From NCBI GenBank assembly GCA_963714375.1, contig CAVQOG010000001.1:1-64000 (forward strand): a stretch of DNA of 64,000 nt. Direction: 5' to 3'. Below, in pieces: positions 57,467 to 64,000 of this stretch. The translations under genes were made by a program, and so were the position numbers. The notes under the pieces are model-generated. The model was not told the DNA's origin. It searched no databases and saw only the letters and a list, made by a program, of their open reading frames with translations. Each line of letters opens with the position of its first letter. Position 1 is the first letter of the stretch. The DNA is from UBA5794 sp963714375. GTDB taxonomy: Bacteria; Actinomycetota; Acidimicrobiia; Spongiisociales; UBA5794.

Positions 57467-58867
57467 ATGGCGGTCACGATCACGATGCCACAGCTTGGCG
57501 AGACGGTGACAGAGGGCACCATCTTGTCCTGGATCAAGCAGATCGGTGAACGCGTCGAGGAAGACGAGATCATTGTCGAAATCTCGACGGACAAGGTTGA
57601 CACTGAGGTGCCATCACCGGCGTCTGGCATCCTGTCCGAGATTCTGGTTGGTGCAGGCGAAACCGTCGCGGTTGGAACTGCCCTTGCTGTGTTGACCGAA
57701 GAAGATGATGAGACGTCAGACGTCAGACGTCAGACATCAGAAACGACGATCGAGGCGGAGCAGAAGTCAGAAGTCAGAAGTCAGAAGTCGGACGTCGGAC
57801 GTCGGACGTCGGAACCGTCGGCCGACGCGGAATCGGAGACGAAGGTTTCGGCGGAGCCGGTTGATACGGCGCGTCGGAGTGTGTTGTCGCCGGTCGTTCG
57901 CAAGCTTGCAGCCGAGAACGATGTCGATGTGGCGATGGTTCGTGGTACTGGTGACGGTGGTCGGATCACGCGCAAGGACATCGAGGCATTTATTGCTGCG
58001 AGAGGCGCGGCACCGGAATCGGAACCACGCATGCCGGAGCCAGTGGCGGAACGCCAGACGAGCGGTGGCCCAGATCCGACGTCCGACGTCAGAAGTCCGA
58101 CGTCTGATCCAGCTCCCACGTCCGATCAAACGCCGACGCCTGACGACCGCAGCGACGTACGAGAGATCTCGCGGTTGCGTGCCCGCATCGCAAACAACAT
58201 GGTCGCGGCAAAGCAGACGGCGGCCCATGTATTCACCTCAGTTGAAGTTGATTACGAACGGGTGGCTCAGATCCGCAACAGCCACAAGGGCTCGTTCAAG
58301 GAGTCGGAGGGGTTCTCCCTGACGTACCTTCCGTTCATTGTCAGGGCGACGGTCGATGCGCTCGCCGCGTTCCCTGTCGTGAACTCGCAGTTCGACCTTG
58401 ATGCAGGAACTCACACGTTCCACCGTTCGGTCAACATGGGGATCGCGGTCGACCTGGATCAGAGGGGTCTGGTGGTCGCCACAGTTCGTGATGCTGACTC
58501 GATGACGCTCAAGGGTGCGGCACGCGCCATTCGGGCACTAGCGACGAAGGCCCGATCGAACCAGCTGATGCCGGATGATCTCGCTGGATCAACGTTCTCG
58601 ATCACCAACCCCGGGCCATTCGGATCCTTGATATCCGTTCCGGTGATCAACGTCCCGAACTCGGCGATCCTGAGTACAGAAACCGTCGTCAAGCGACCGG
58701 TCGTGATCGAAATGCCGGACGGTTCGGATGGCATAGCGATTCATCACATCGGCTACCTCGGCCTCAGCTGGGATCACAGGGTGTTCGACGGATCGACGGC
58801 GGTTCTCTTCCTCGATCGGGTCAAGCAGAACCTCGAGACATGGGATTGGGAGCAGGAACTCTCGTGA
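57467..58867 (+). CDS. 2-oxoacid dehydrogenase E2 acyltransferase with repeat-derived linkers
   Basis: A 466-aa dihydrolipoamide acyltransferase. An N-terminal lipoyl domain carries the lipoylated Lys43 (ISTDKVDTEV). A peripheral subunit-binding domain lies near residues 138-176 (LSPVVRKLAAENDVD...GRITRKDIEAFI). The catalytic domain from about 230 ends with GLSWDHRVFDG. Succinyl-, acetyl- or branched-chain-acyltransferase function cannot be separated from the sequence alone. The two linkers contain tandem 7-bp repeats in coding sequence (57711-57738, 57762-57810, 58076-58110), giving heptad-like peptides such as SEVRSQKSDVGRRTSE. AAGGAGA lies upstream of the ATG. Confidence 0.9.
   Translation: MAVTITMPQLGETVTEGTILSWIKQIGERVEEDEIIVEISTDKVDTEVPSPASGILSEILVGAGETVAVGTALAVLTEEDDETSDVRRQTSETTIEAEQKSEVRSQKSDVGRRTSEPSADAESETKVSAEPVDTARRSVLSPVVRKLAAENDVDVAMVRGTGDGGRITRKDIEAFIAARGAAPESEPRMPEPVAERQTSGGPDPTSDVRSPTSDPAPTSDQTPTPDDRSDVREISRLRARIANNMVAAKQTAAHVFTSVEVDYERVAQIRNSHKGSFKESEGFSLTYLPFIVRATVDALAAFPVVNSQFDLDAGTHTFHRSVNMGIAVDLDQRGLVVATVRDADSMTLKGAARAIRALATKARSNQLMPDDLAGSTFSITNPGPFGSLISVPVINVPNSAILSTETVVKRPVVIEMPDGSDGIAIHHIGYLGLSWDHRVFDGSTAVLFLDRVKQNLETWDWEQELS
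57711..57810. repeat. In-frame heptamer arrays in the first E2 linker
   Basis: AGACGTC three times plus AGACATC (57711-57738), then four AGAAGTC and three GGACGTC units in tandem (57762-57810). The units are the same as those found between genes. Confidence 0.92.
58076..58110. repeat. In-frame heptamer array in the second E2 linker
   Basis: CCGACGT CCGACGT CAGAAGT CCGACGT CTGATCC, five 7-bp units lying between the subunit-binding and catalytic domains. Confidence 0.85.
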
Positions 58868-60525
58868 CGACCGGCCCGGGTCAATCCACGCTGAGAACGC
58901 GTTGGCTCGGCCGGGTTCGCTACGACGAGGCGTGGGATCTCCAAAGGGCCATCTGGGAGGGCAAGACCATCGGCCGAACGGCTGATGACTATGTGCTGCT
59001 CCTTGAGCACCCTCATACCTACACCGTGGGGCGCAACGGAGACGGATCCAACCTGACGATCCCGCAGTCTCTGCTGCCAGAGATCGGAGCGGTTGTCATC
59101 GACGTCGACCGCGGCGGTGACATCACCTACCACGGTCCGGGGCAACTCGTCGGATACCCAATTGTCGAAATCCCGAAGCTTGATAGCGGATTCGATGCCG
59201 TGGGACACGTGCGGCGCATCGAATCGATGCTGATCGTGACACTCGCTGATCTCGGCATCGAGGCATGGGCGGAGGAAGGGTTCACCGGAGTTTGGACTGA
59301 CAAGGGGAAGGTCGCTGCCATTGGGGTAAAGGCATCTCGCGGCGTTGCCACACACGGTTTTTCGGTCAATGTCGACCCCGATATGTCGTACTTCGGCCAC
59401 ATCGTGCCGTGCGGCATCCCTGATCGGGCTGTCACATCCATCACGGAACTCACCGGGCGTCCGGTCTCGATCGAGGAAGTGGTCGAGATCATGCTTCCAC
59501 ATGTCGGGCGACTCTCCAGTCGTGAGGGGAATGAGATTCAACTCGGCGCCTTTGTTCGAGGGTCAGCCAGGCGATCGTTCGAAGTCGATCGGATGGTTGA
59601 CGCTGGCGTGTTCTCACTCACAAGTCGCACCGAAACACCGATCATGATCCGCGGTCTCCTTCAAGGCGAACCCGAGAAGCCCGACTGGATGAAAGTCAAG
59701 CTTGACCTCACCGACAAGCGCTTTCTCGAACTGAAGCGCCTGAATGCAGAACTTGAGCTCAACACGGTCTGTGAAGAGGCTGGGTGTCCCAACATCTACG
59801 AATGCTGGTCGTCTGGCACCTCAACGCTCATGTTGCTGGGAGACGTCTGCACGCGTGCCTGCTCCTTCTGCGACGTGAACACGGGCAAACCAGGCGAGGT
59901 CGACCGCACCGAACCCATGCGGGCCGCCGTGGCCGTTGAACAGATGGGGCTCAAACATGCGGTGCTGACATCGGTCAATCGGGACGACCTCTCCGACGGT
60001 GGTGCATCGATCTTTGTAGCGACCATTGACGAGATTCGGTCCCGGCTGCCCGATTGTGATGTCGAGGTCCTGATCCCTGATTTCAAGGGTGATCGGGATG
60101 CTCTTGAGACCGTGATGAGTGGGAAACCATCAGTGCTCAATCACAACACAGAAACGGTGTTGCGCCTCCAAAGAGATATCCGAACCGCCGCAAACTACGC
60201 TCGTTCGCTTGCCGTTCTGGCGAGGGCGAAATGGCTCTATCCCGCAGGCACGGTCAAGTCGGGCCTGATCGTCGGGATGGGGGAAACCGACGACGAAATT
60301 GCAGGTGCGCTTGCTGATCTCAATGCGGTGGGAGTAGACATCGTCACGATCGGCCAATATCTGCGTCCCACGGCCAACCACCGCAAGGTGCAGCGATATG
60401 TGCACCCCGAGACATTCGCAAGCTACAAGACCACCGGAGAACGATACGGTATCGGGCATGTGGAATCCGGACCGTTGGTGCGAAGTTCCTATCACGCCAA
60501 GGAATCACTTGGGGCGATGACATGA
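58864..60525 (+). CDS. lipB-lipA: LipB-LipA fusion: octanoyltransferase plus lipoyl synthase
   Basis: One unbroken 553-aa ORF carries both steps of de novo lipoate attachment. Residues about 10-215 are LipB, which transfers octanoate from ACP to E2: RGGDITYHGPGQLVGYP, Lys near 156 in IGVKASRG, catalytic Cys183 in VPCGIPD. A linker of about 50 residues follows. Residues about 265-553 are LipA, the radical-SAM enzyme that inserts two sulfurs: auxiliary cluster Cys303/308/314 (CEEAGCPNIYEC), radical-SAM Cys329/333/336 (CTRACSFC) and a C-terminal RSSYHA serine ligand. All catalytic residues of both halves are present. The GTG start overlaps the E2 stop (GTGA), and the stop overlaps the M24 gene (ATGA). 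Confidence 0.93.
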   Translation: MTTGPGQSTLRTRWLGRVRYDEAWDLQRAIWEGKTIGRTADDYVLLLEHPHTYTVGRNGDGSNLTIPQSLLPEIGAVVIDVDRGGDITYHGPGQLVGYPIVEIPKLDSGFDAVGHVRRIESMLIVTLADLGIEAWAEEGFTGVWTDKGKVAAIGVKASRGVATHGFSVNVDPDMSYFGHIVPCGIPDRAVTSITELTGRPVSIEEVVEIMLPHVGRLSSREGNEIQLGAFVRGSARRSFEVDRMVDAGVFSLTSRTETPIMIRGLLQGEPEKPDWMKVKLDLTDKRFLELKRLNAELELNTVCEEAGCPNIYECWSSGTSTLMLLGDVCTRACSFCDVNTGKPGEVDRTEPMRAAVAVEQMGLKHAVLTSVNRDDLSDGGASIFVATIDEIRSRLPDCDVEVLIPDFKGDRDALETVMSGKPSVLNHNTETVLRLQRDIRTAANYARSLAVLARAKWLYPAGTVKSGLIVGMGETDDEIAGALADLNAVGVDIVTIGQYLRPTANHRKVQRYVHPETFASYKTTGERYGIGHVESGPLVRSSYHAKESLGAMT

Positions 60526-61610
60526 CGGATCATGCCGGACGCATTTCTCGTGCCGTCACAGCAATGACAGCAGCGGGAGTCGATGCGATGTGTGTGTCGA
60601 TCGGTTCGGATCTGCCGTACCTCACCGGGTATCGCGCCCACATTTCAGAGCGGCCAACCATGCTCGTCATTGACGGGAATGGAGCCACGACCATGGTGGT
60701 CCCGACGCTTGAGGCACCTCGAGTCGAACGCCACGACGATGTGTTCTCGCTCGAAGCCTGGGATGAGACGGATGATCCGATCGGGATTGTCGATGGGTTA
60801 CTCGCCGGCGCCGGTCGAATCGCGTTGGGGAGTCAGACATGGTCCCGTTTCACGCTGGATCTTCAGCAGCGACGGCCGAGTTCCACCTGGATTGATGCCG
60901 AGCACATCATGTCAGGCTTGCGGATCATCAAGTCGTCAGACGAAATCGATCTACTTCGTGCAGCAGGTGCAGCAGTGGACGGTGTGGCAGATGACCTCAA
61001 CGGAGTCAGGTTCTCGGGGCGGACCGAGGCTGATGTTGCGCGAGAGATCACCGACCGAACGCTTGCCGCAGGTCATGAGTCGATCGAATTCTGCATCGTT
61101 GCCAGCGGACCGAATGGTGCATCACCCCACCACACCGCGACCGAGCGAGTGATCAGCATGGGCGATGCGATCGTGGTCGACTTCGGGGGATATCAGGATG
61201 GGTACTGCTCAGATACCACCCGCACCTTTGTTGTTGGAGGGCCACCCACAGGGTTTGTCGAGGCGTATGCCGTTCTCCACCAGGCTCAGACATCGGCGAC
61301 AGCGTTCGTTGCCCCCGGACGCAAGGCATCAGAGATCGATGCCCATGCCAGGGCGATCATCGACGCCGCGGGATACGGCGATCGGTTCTTTCACAGGCTC
61401 GGACACGGAATTGGCCTTGACGGTCACGAACGTCCGTATCTTGTCGATGGCGATGACACCGTTATCGAAGCGGGCATGGCGTTTTCGATTGAGCCCGGCA
61501 TCTACACGCCGGGGGAGTGGGGGATGCGAATAGAGGACATCGTTGTTGCGACCGCGTCCGGTGTCGAATCGTTGAACACGTCCGATCGCAGCCTCCGCAT
61601 CGTTTCGTGA
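60522..61610 (+). CDS. M24-family Xaa-Pro aminopeptidase
   Basis: A 362-aa metallopeptidase of the creatinase/aminopeptidase P fold. The N-terminal domain has ICRTSP-type start VDAMCVSIGSDLPYLTGY; the C-terminal metal site shows DFGGYQDGYCSDTTRTF (two Asp), HRLGHGIGLDGHERP (His) and SIEPGIY plus RIEDIVV (two Glu). It probably removes N-terminal residues before proline. It is coupled to lipB-lipA by ATGA, though no functional link is known. Confidence 0.9.
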   Translation: MTDHAGRISRAVTAMTAAGVDAMCVSIGSDLPYLTGYRAHISERPTMLVIDGNGATTMVVPTLEAPRVERHDDVFSLEAWDETDDPIGIVDGLLAGAGRIALGSQTWSRFTLDLQQRRPSSTWIDAEHIMSGLRIIKSSDEIDLLRAAGAAVDGVADDLNGVRFSGRTEADVAREITDRTLAAGHESIEFCIVASGPNGASPHHTATERVISMGDAIVVDFGGYQDGYCSDTTRTFVVGGPPTGFVEAYAVLHQAQTSATAFVAPGRKASEIDAHARAIIDAAGYGDRFFHRLGHGIGLDGHERPYLVDGDDTVIEAGMAFSIEPGIYTPGEWGMRIEDIVVATASGVESLNTSDRSLRIVS

Positions 61611-61671
61611 CACCTTCGACGTTCCAGCACGCACCTAGCCTTCGCCCAAGCGCCACCGCACAGGAGACATC

Positions 61672-63618
61672 ATGACCCACGACCTCGAACAGCTTGCCGC
61701 AGACACCATTCGGACCCTGTCGATGGATGCGATCCAACGGGCAAATTCGGGTCATCCAGGCATGCCGCTCGGTATGGCTGACATTGCGGTCGTTCTGTGG
61801 TCCCAGTACCTGAAGGTCAACCCAAACGATCCAACCTGGCGCGACCGGGATCGCTTTGTGCTCTCCAACGGGCACGGTTCAATGCTGCTGTACTCGTTGC
61901 TTCACCTCTCCGGATTCCCGCTGTCCATGGACGACATCAAAGATTTTCGCCAATGGGGATCCGAAACCGCTGGCCACCCCGAAGTGCATCAGACGATAGG
62001 TATTGAGACCACAACAGGACCGCTCGGCCAGGGAATCTCGACAGCTGTTGGTATGGCGATTGCTGAGGAGCACCTCGCAGCGGTGCATGGTTCGGATTTG
62101 ACCGACCATCGAACCTGGGTCTTTGTCGGAGATGGGGACCTCATGGAAGGGATCTCATCGGAGTCCTCGTCGCTCGCAGGACATCTCGGGCTTGGGAAAC
62201 TGACCGTCTTTTACGACGACAACTCGATCACGATCGATGGCTCCACGGACCTTGCGTTCTCAGAGGACGTGCCTGCCCGGTACGCGGCTTACGGATGGCA
62301 CACGCTTTCGATCGACGGACATGATCGCGAAGCAATCGCTGCAGCTGTCGACTCGGCAATCAACGAAACTGATCGTCCCACGCTTGTCGCGTGCAAGACC
62401 CACATCGGGTTTGGGGCACCAACCAAGGTTGACACTGCCGCTTCACATGGATCGCCGCTCGGAGCCGAGGAAATCGCTGGAGCCAAGGCAGCGATGGGCT
62501 GGGAGCTGCCCGAATTCGGCGTTCCGGACGAGGTCTACGCCTTCTTCGCCAACGCCATGGAGCGAGGCGTCACAGCCCAATTGCAATGGGAGGCCCGTGT
62601 CGACGATGTCGATGCAGATCGCCGTACCGGCTGGGAAGCGGCATGGAACCCCGATCCCGTTGTTCTTTCCGCACCACACGCCGAGGCAGGCTCCTCGGTA
62701 GCCACCCGAAAGCTATCCCACACGGTGATTCAGGAACTCGGGAGTCAACGCCCTGAACTGATGAGTATCTCGGGTGACCTTGCCCCGTCGACGAACAGCT
62801 TGTTTGCAGATTCGACTGACTTTTCGCGCTCAGATCGCACTGGTCGCAATATTCGAGCGGGGATACGCGAGCACGCGATGGGGGCCATTGCCAACGGTGT
62901 GACACAGCACGGCGGTGCACGTGCTTTCGGTGCGACGTTCCTCACGTTCAGCGACTACATGCGGCCGTCGGTTCGCCTTGCGGGGCTGATGGCCGTTCCG
63001 TCTGTTTTCGTGTGGACCCACGACTCGATCTTCTTGGGGGAGGACGGCCCAACGCACCAGCCGGTGGAACACCTCGCAGCGCTCCGCGCCATTCCGAATC
63101 TTCACGTCTTCCGCCCGGCAGATCCAACGGAAACTGCGGTTTCGTGGCAAGAGGCGATCAACCGTACGGCCGGTCCTTCGGGGATCGTTCTGACGCGTCA
63201 GGGCTTACGGGTTCCAGCAGCTTCCCCTGATCCGGATGCAGTGGCCAGGGGTGGTTATATCCGCAGGGATGGCACCGACATCGTGGTTGTTGCGACAGGG
63301 TCAGAGGTTTCACTTGCCGAGGACGCCGCTGTCATCCTGGGAGATAACGGCGTATCGGTCAGGATCGTTTCCATGCCATGCGTCGAGAGATTTGATGAGC
63401 AGTCATCCAACTACCGGGATGCCGTTCTGGGATCCGATCTTCCCGTCTTCACGATCGAAGCAGCGACAACGTTCGGTTGGAGTCGGTTCGTGAACAACGG
63501 TGGTGTGGCGATCGGTATCGACCGATACGGGGCATCGGCGCCAGCCGAAGTCCTCGCCGACAAGTTCGGATTCACTCCTGAGGCGGTTGCCTCGACGATC
63601 TCGTCCGCCCTCAATTAG
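61672..63618 (+). CDS. tkt: Transketolase
   Basis: A 648-aa ThDP enzyme moving two-carbon units in the pentose phosphate pathway. N-terminal RANSGHPGMPLGMADIA, ThDP site GDGDLMEGISSESSSLAGHLGLGKL, pyrimidine domain FSDYMRPSVRLAGLM, THDSIFLGEDGPTHQPVEHL and the C-terminal domain VVVATGSEVSLA are all in order. AGGAGA precedes the ATG by 7 nt. An alternative, DXP synthase, lacks these N-terminal signatures. Confidence 0.94.
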   Translation: MTHDLEQLAADTIRTLSMDAIQRANSGHPGMPLGMADIAVVLWSQYLKVNPNDPTWRDRDRFVLSNGHGSMLLYSLLHLSGFPLSMDDIKDFRQWGSETAGHPEVHQTIGIETTTGPLGQGISTAVGMAIAEEHLAAVHGSDLTDHRTWVFVGDGDLMEGISSESSSLAGHLGLGKLTVFYDDNSITIDGSTDLAFSEDVPARYAAYGWHTLSIDGHDREAIAAAVDSAINETDRPTLVACKTHIGFGAPTKVDTAASHGSPLGAEEIAGAKAAMGWELPEFGVPDEVYAFFANAMERGVTAQLQWEARVDDVDADRRTGWEAAWNPDPVVLSAPHAEAGSSVATRKLSHTVIQELGSQRPELMSISGDLAPSTNSLFADSTDFSRSDRTGRNIRAGIREHAMGAIANGVTQHGGARAFGATFLTFSDYMRPSVRLAGLMAVPSVFVWTHDSIFLGEDGPTHQPVEHLAALRAIPNLHVFRPADPTETAVSWQEAINRTAGPSGIVLTRQGLRVPAASPDPDAVARGGYIRRDGTDIVVVATGSEVSLAEDAAVILGDNGVSVRIVSMPCVERFDEQSSNYRDAVLGSDLPVFTIEAATTFGWSRFVNNGGVAIGIDRYGASAPAEVLADKFGFTPEAVASTISSALN

Positions 63619-63667
63619 ACACACCTGATCGACACAATCGAAGATCAACGCGAAACCAAGGAGATCC

Positions 63668-64000
63668 ATGTTCGACATCACCCACGCACCAGACGCAGCC
63701 TCCATTACAGGAGTCGACCTCGTTGTGGTCCCCGTTTTCGCCGAAAGGACGACGGTCGATGGCGATGTTTTCGCCCCGGATCTCGATGCCATCAGCTCTC
63801 TGCTCGATGCCAAGGATTTCACAGGAAAAGCTGGGCAGACACTGTTTCTCCAGATCGAAGGAATGGCCGTCGAAACGCTCCTGGTCGGGCTCGGAGACGA
63901 TGTTGATCTTGAAGCGATACGGCGAGCGGCTGGGAACGCCGCGAAAGCGATGAGTAGGTACGGATCGGTTGCTTCCACCCTTCACGGTGTTCCGATAGAC
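63668..64000 (+). CDS. pepA: Leucyl aminopeptidase (M17), N-terminal part, cut by window end
   Basis: The first 111 residues of an M17 aminopeptidase, running off the right edge. The visible part is only the N-terminal macro-like domain (VDLVVVPVFAERTTVDGDVFAPDLDAI, LLVGLGDDVDLEAIRRAAGNAAKAM); the catalytic domain is outside the window, so the assignment rests on this domain alone. AAGGAGA lies upstream of the ATG. Confidence 0.7.
   Translation, partial: MFDITHAPDAASITGVDLVVVPVFAERTTVDGDVFAPDLDAISSLLDAKDFTGKAGQTLFLQIEGMAVETLLVGLGDDVDLEAIRRAAGNAAKAMSRYGSVASTLHGVPID

Overview
The window reads as chromosome of a high-GC actinobacterium. Supporting signs are the mismatch endonuclease NucS in place of MutS/MutL, menaquinone genes, two luciferase-like (probably F420/flavin) oxidoreductases, SUF iron-sulfur assembly with a SufU scaffold, and many genes with a TANNNT box only 6-8 nt before the start codon, as in leaderless actinobacterial transcripts. 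A deep-branching class such as Acidimicrobiia is my inference; no rRNA is present to confirm it. I found no tRNA, rRNA, CRISPR array or transposase.

Layout. (1) 1-9.7 kb: a phage-defence island of the BREX type. It holds a PglX-like adenine methyltransferase, an intact PglZ phosphatase (type B), a short BrxL AAA+ protein, a PglW-like Ser/Thr kinase and a GmrSD-type (DUF262 + HNH) nuclease. All except PglZ are broken by frameshifts. The brxA/B/C genes, if present, lie off the left edge. (2) 9.7-14.6 kb: menaquinone genes menD-menA-menB (minus) and menE (plus); menD is frameshifted and menB carries a diverged 82-bp tandem duplication. Because housekeeping genes are damaged too, the first 13 kb may reflect poor or strain-mixed assembly as well as real decay. 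(3) 14.8-27 kb: an SDR, a lipoprotein, an M3 oligopeptidase, a membrane EEP protein, a beta-propeller lipoprotein, YihY, a heterodimeric ABC exporter, an FMN-binding protein and an LLM oxidoreductase. (4) 27-41 kb: gltB, sufB, psuG, nucS, an Rrf2 regulator, a sigma factor, a putative glycoside hydrolase lipoprotein, a uracil-DNA glycosylase, and sufD-Rieske-sufC. (5) 41-51 kb: sir2, fumC, pncB, a LuxR regulator, an FAD monooxygenase, pncA, then sufU-sufS-sufC2 on the minus strand. (6) 52-64 kb: an LLM enzyme, an MBL hydrolase, TlpA and DsbB thiol-redox proteins, a hydrolase, then lpdA-E2-lipB/lipA fusion-M24 peptidase-transketolase-leucyl aminopeptidase (cut by the right edge).

How the genes work together. 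The E2 acyltransferase, its dihydrolipoyl dehydrogenase and a single polypeptide carrying both lipoate enzymes (LipB fused to LipA) form one lipoylation/2-oxoacid dehydrogenase unit. LipA needs [4Fe-4S] clusters, which the split SUF genes supply. Sir2, PncA and PncB form an NAD salvage loop: nicotinamide to nicotinate to NaMN.

The least expected layer is between genes: tandem 7-bp repeats that touch stop codons, sit beside promoters and appear inside coding sequence (three blocks in the E2 linkers), plus two families of short double-hairpin elements.
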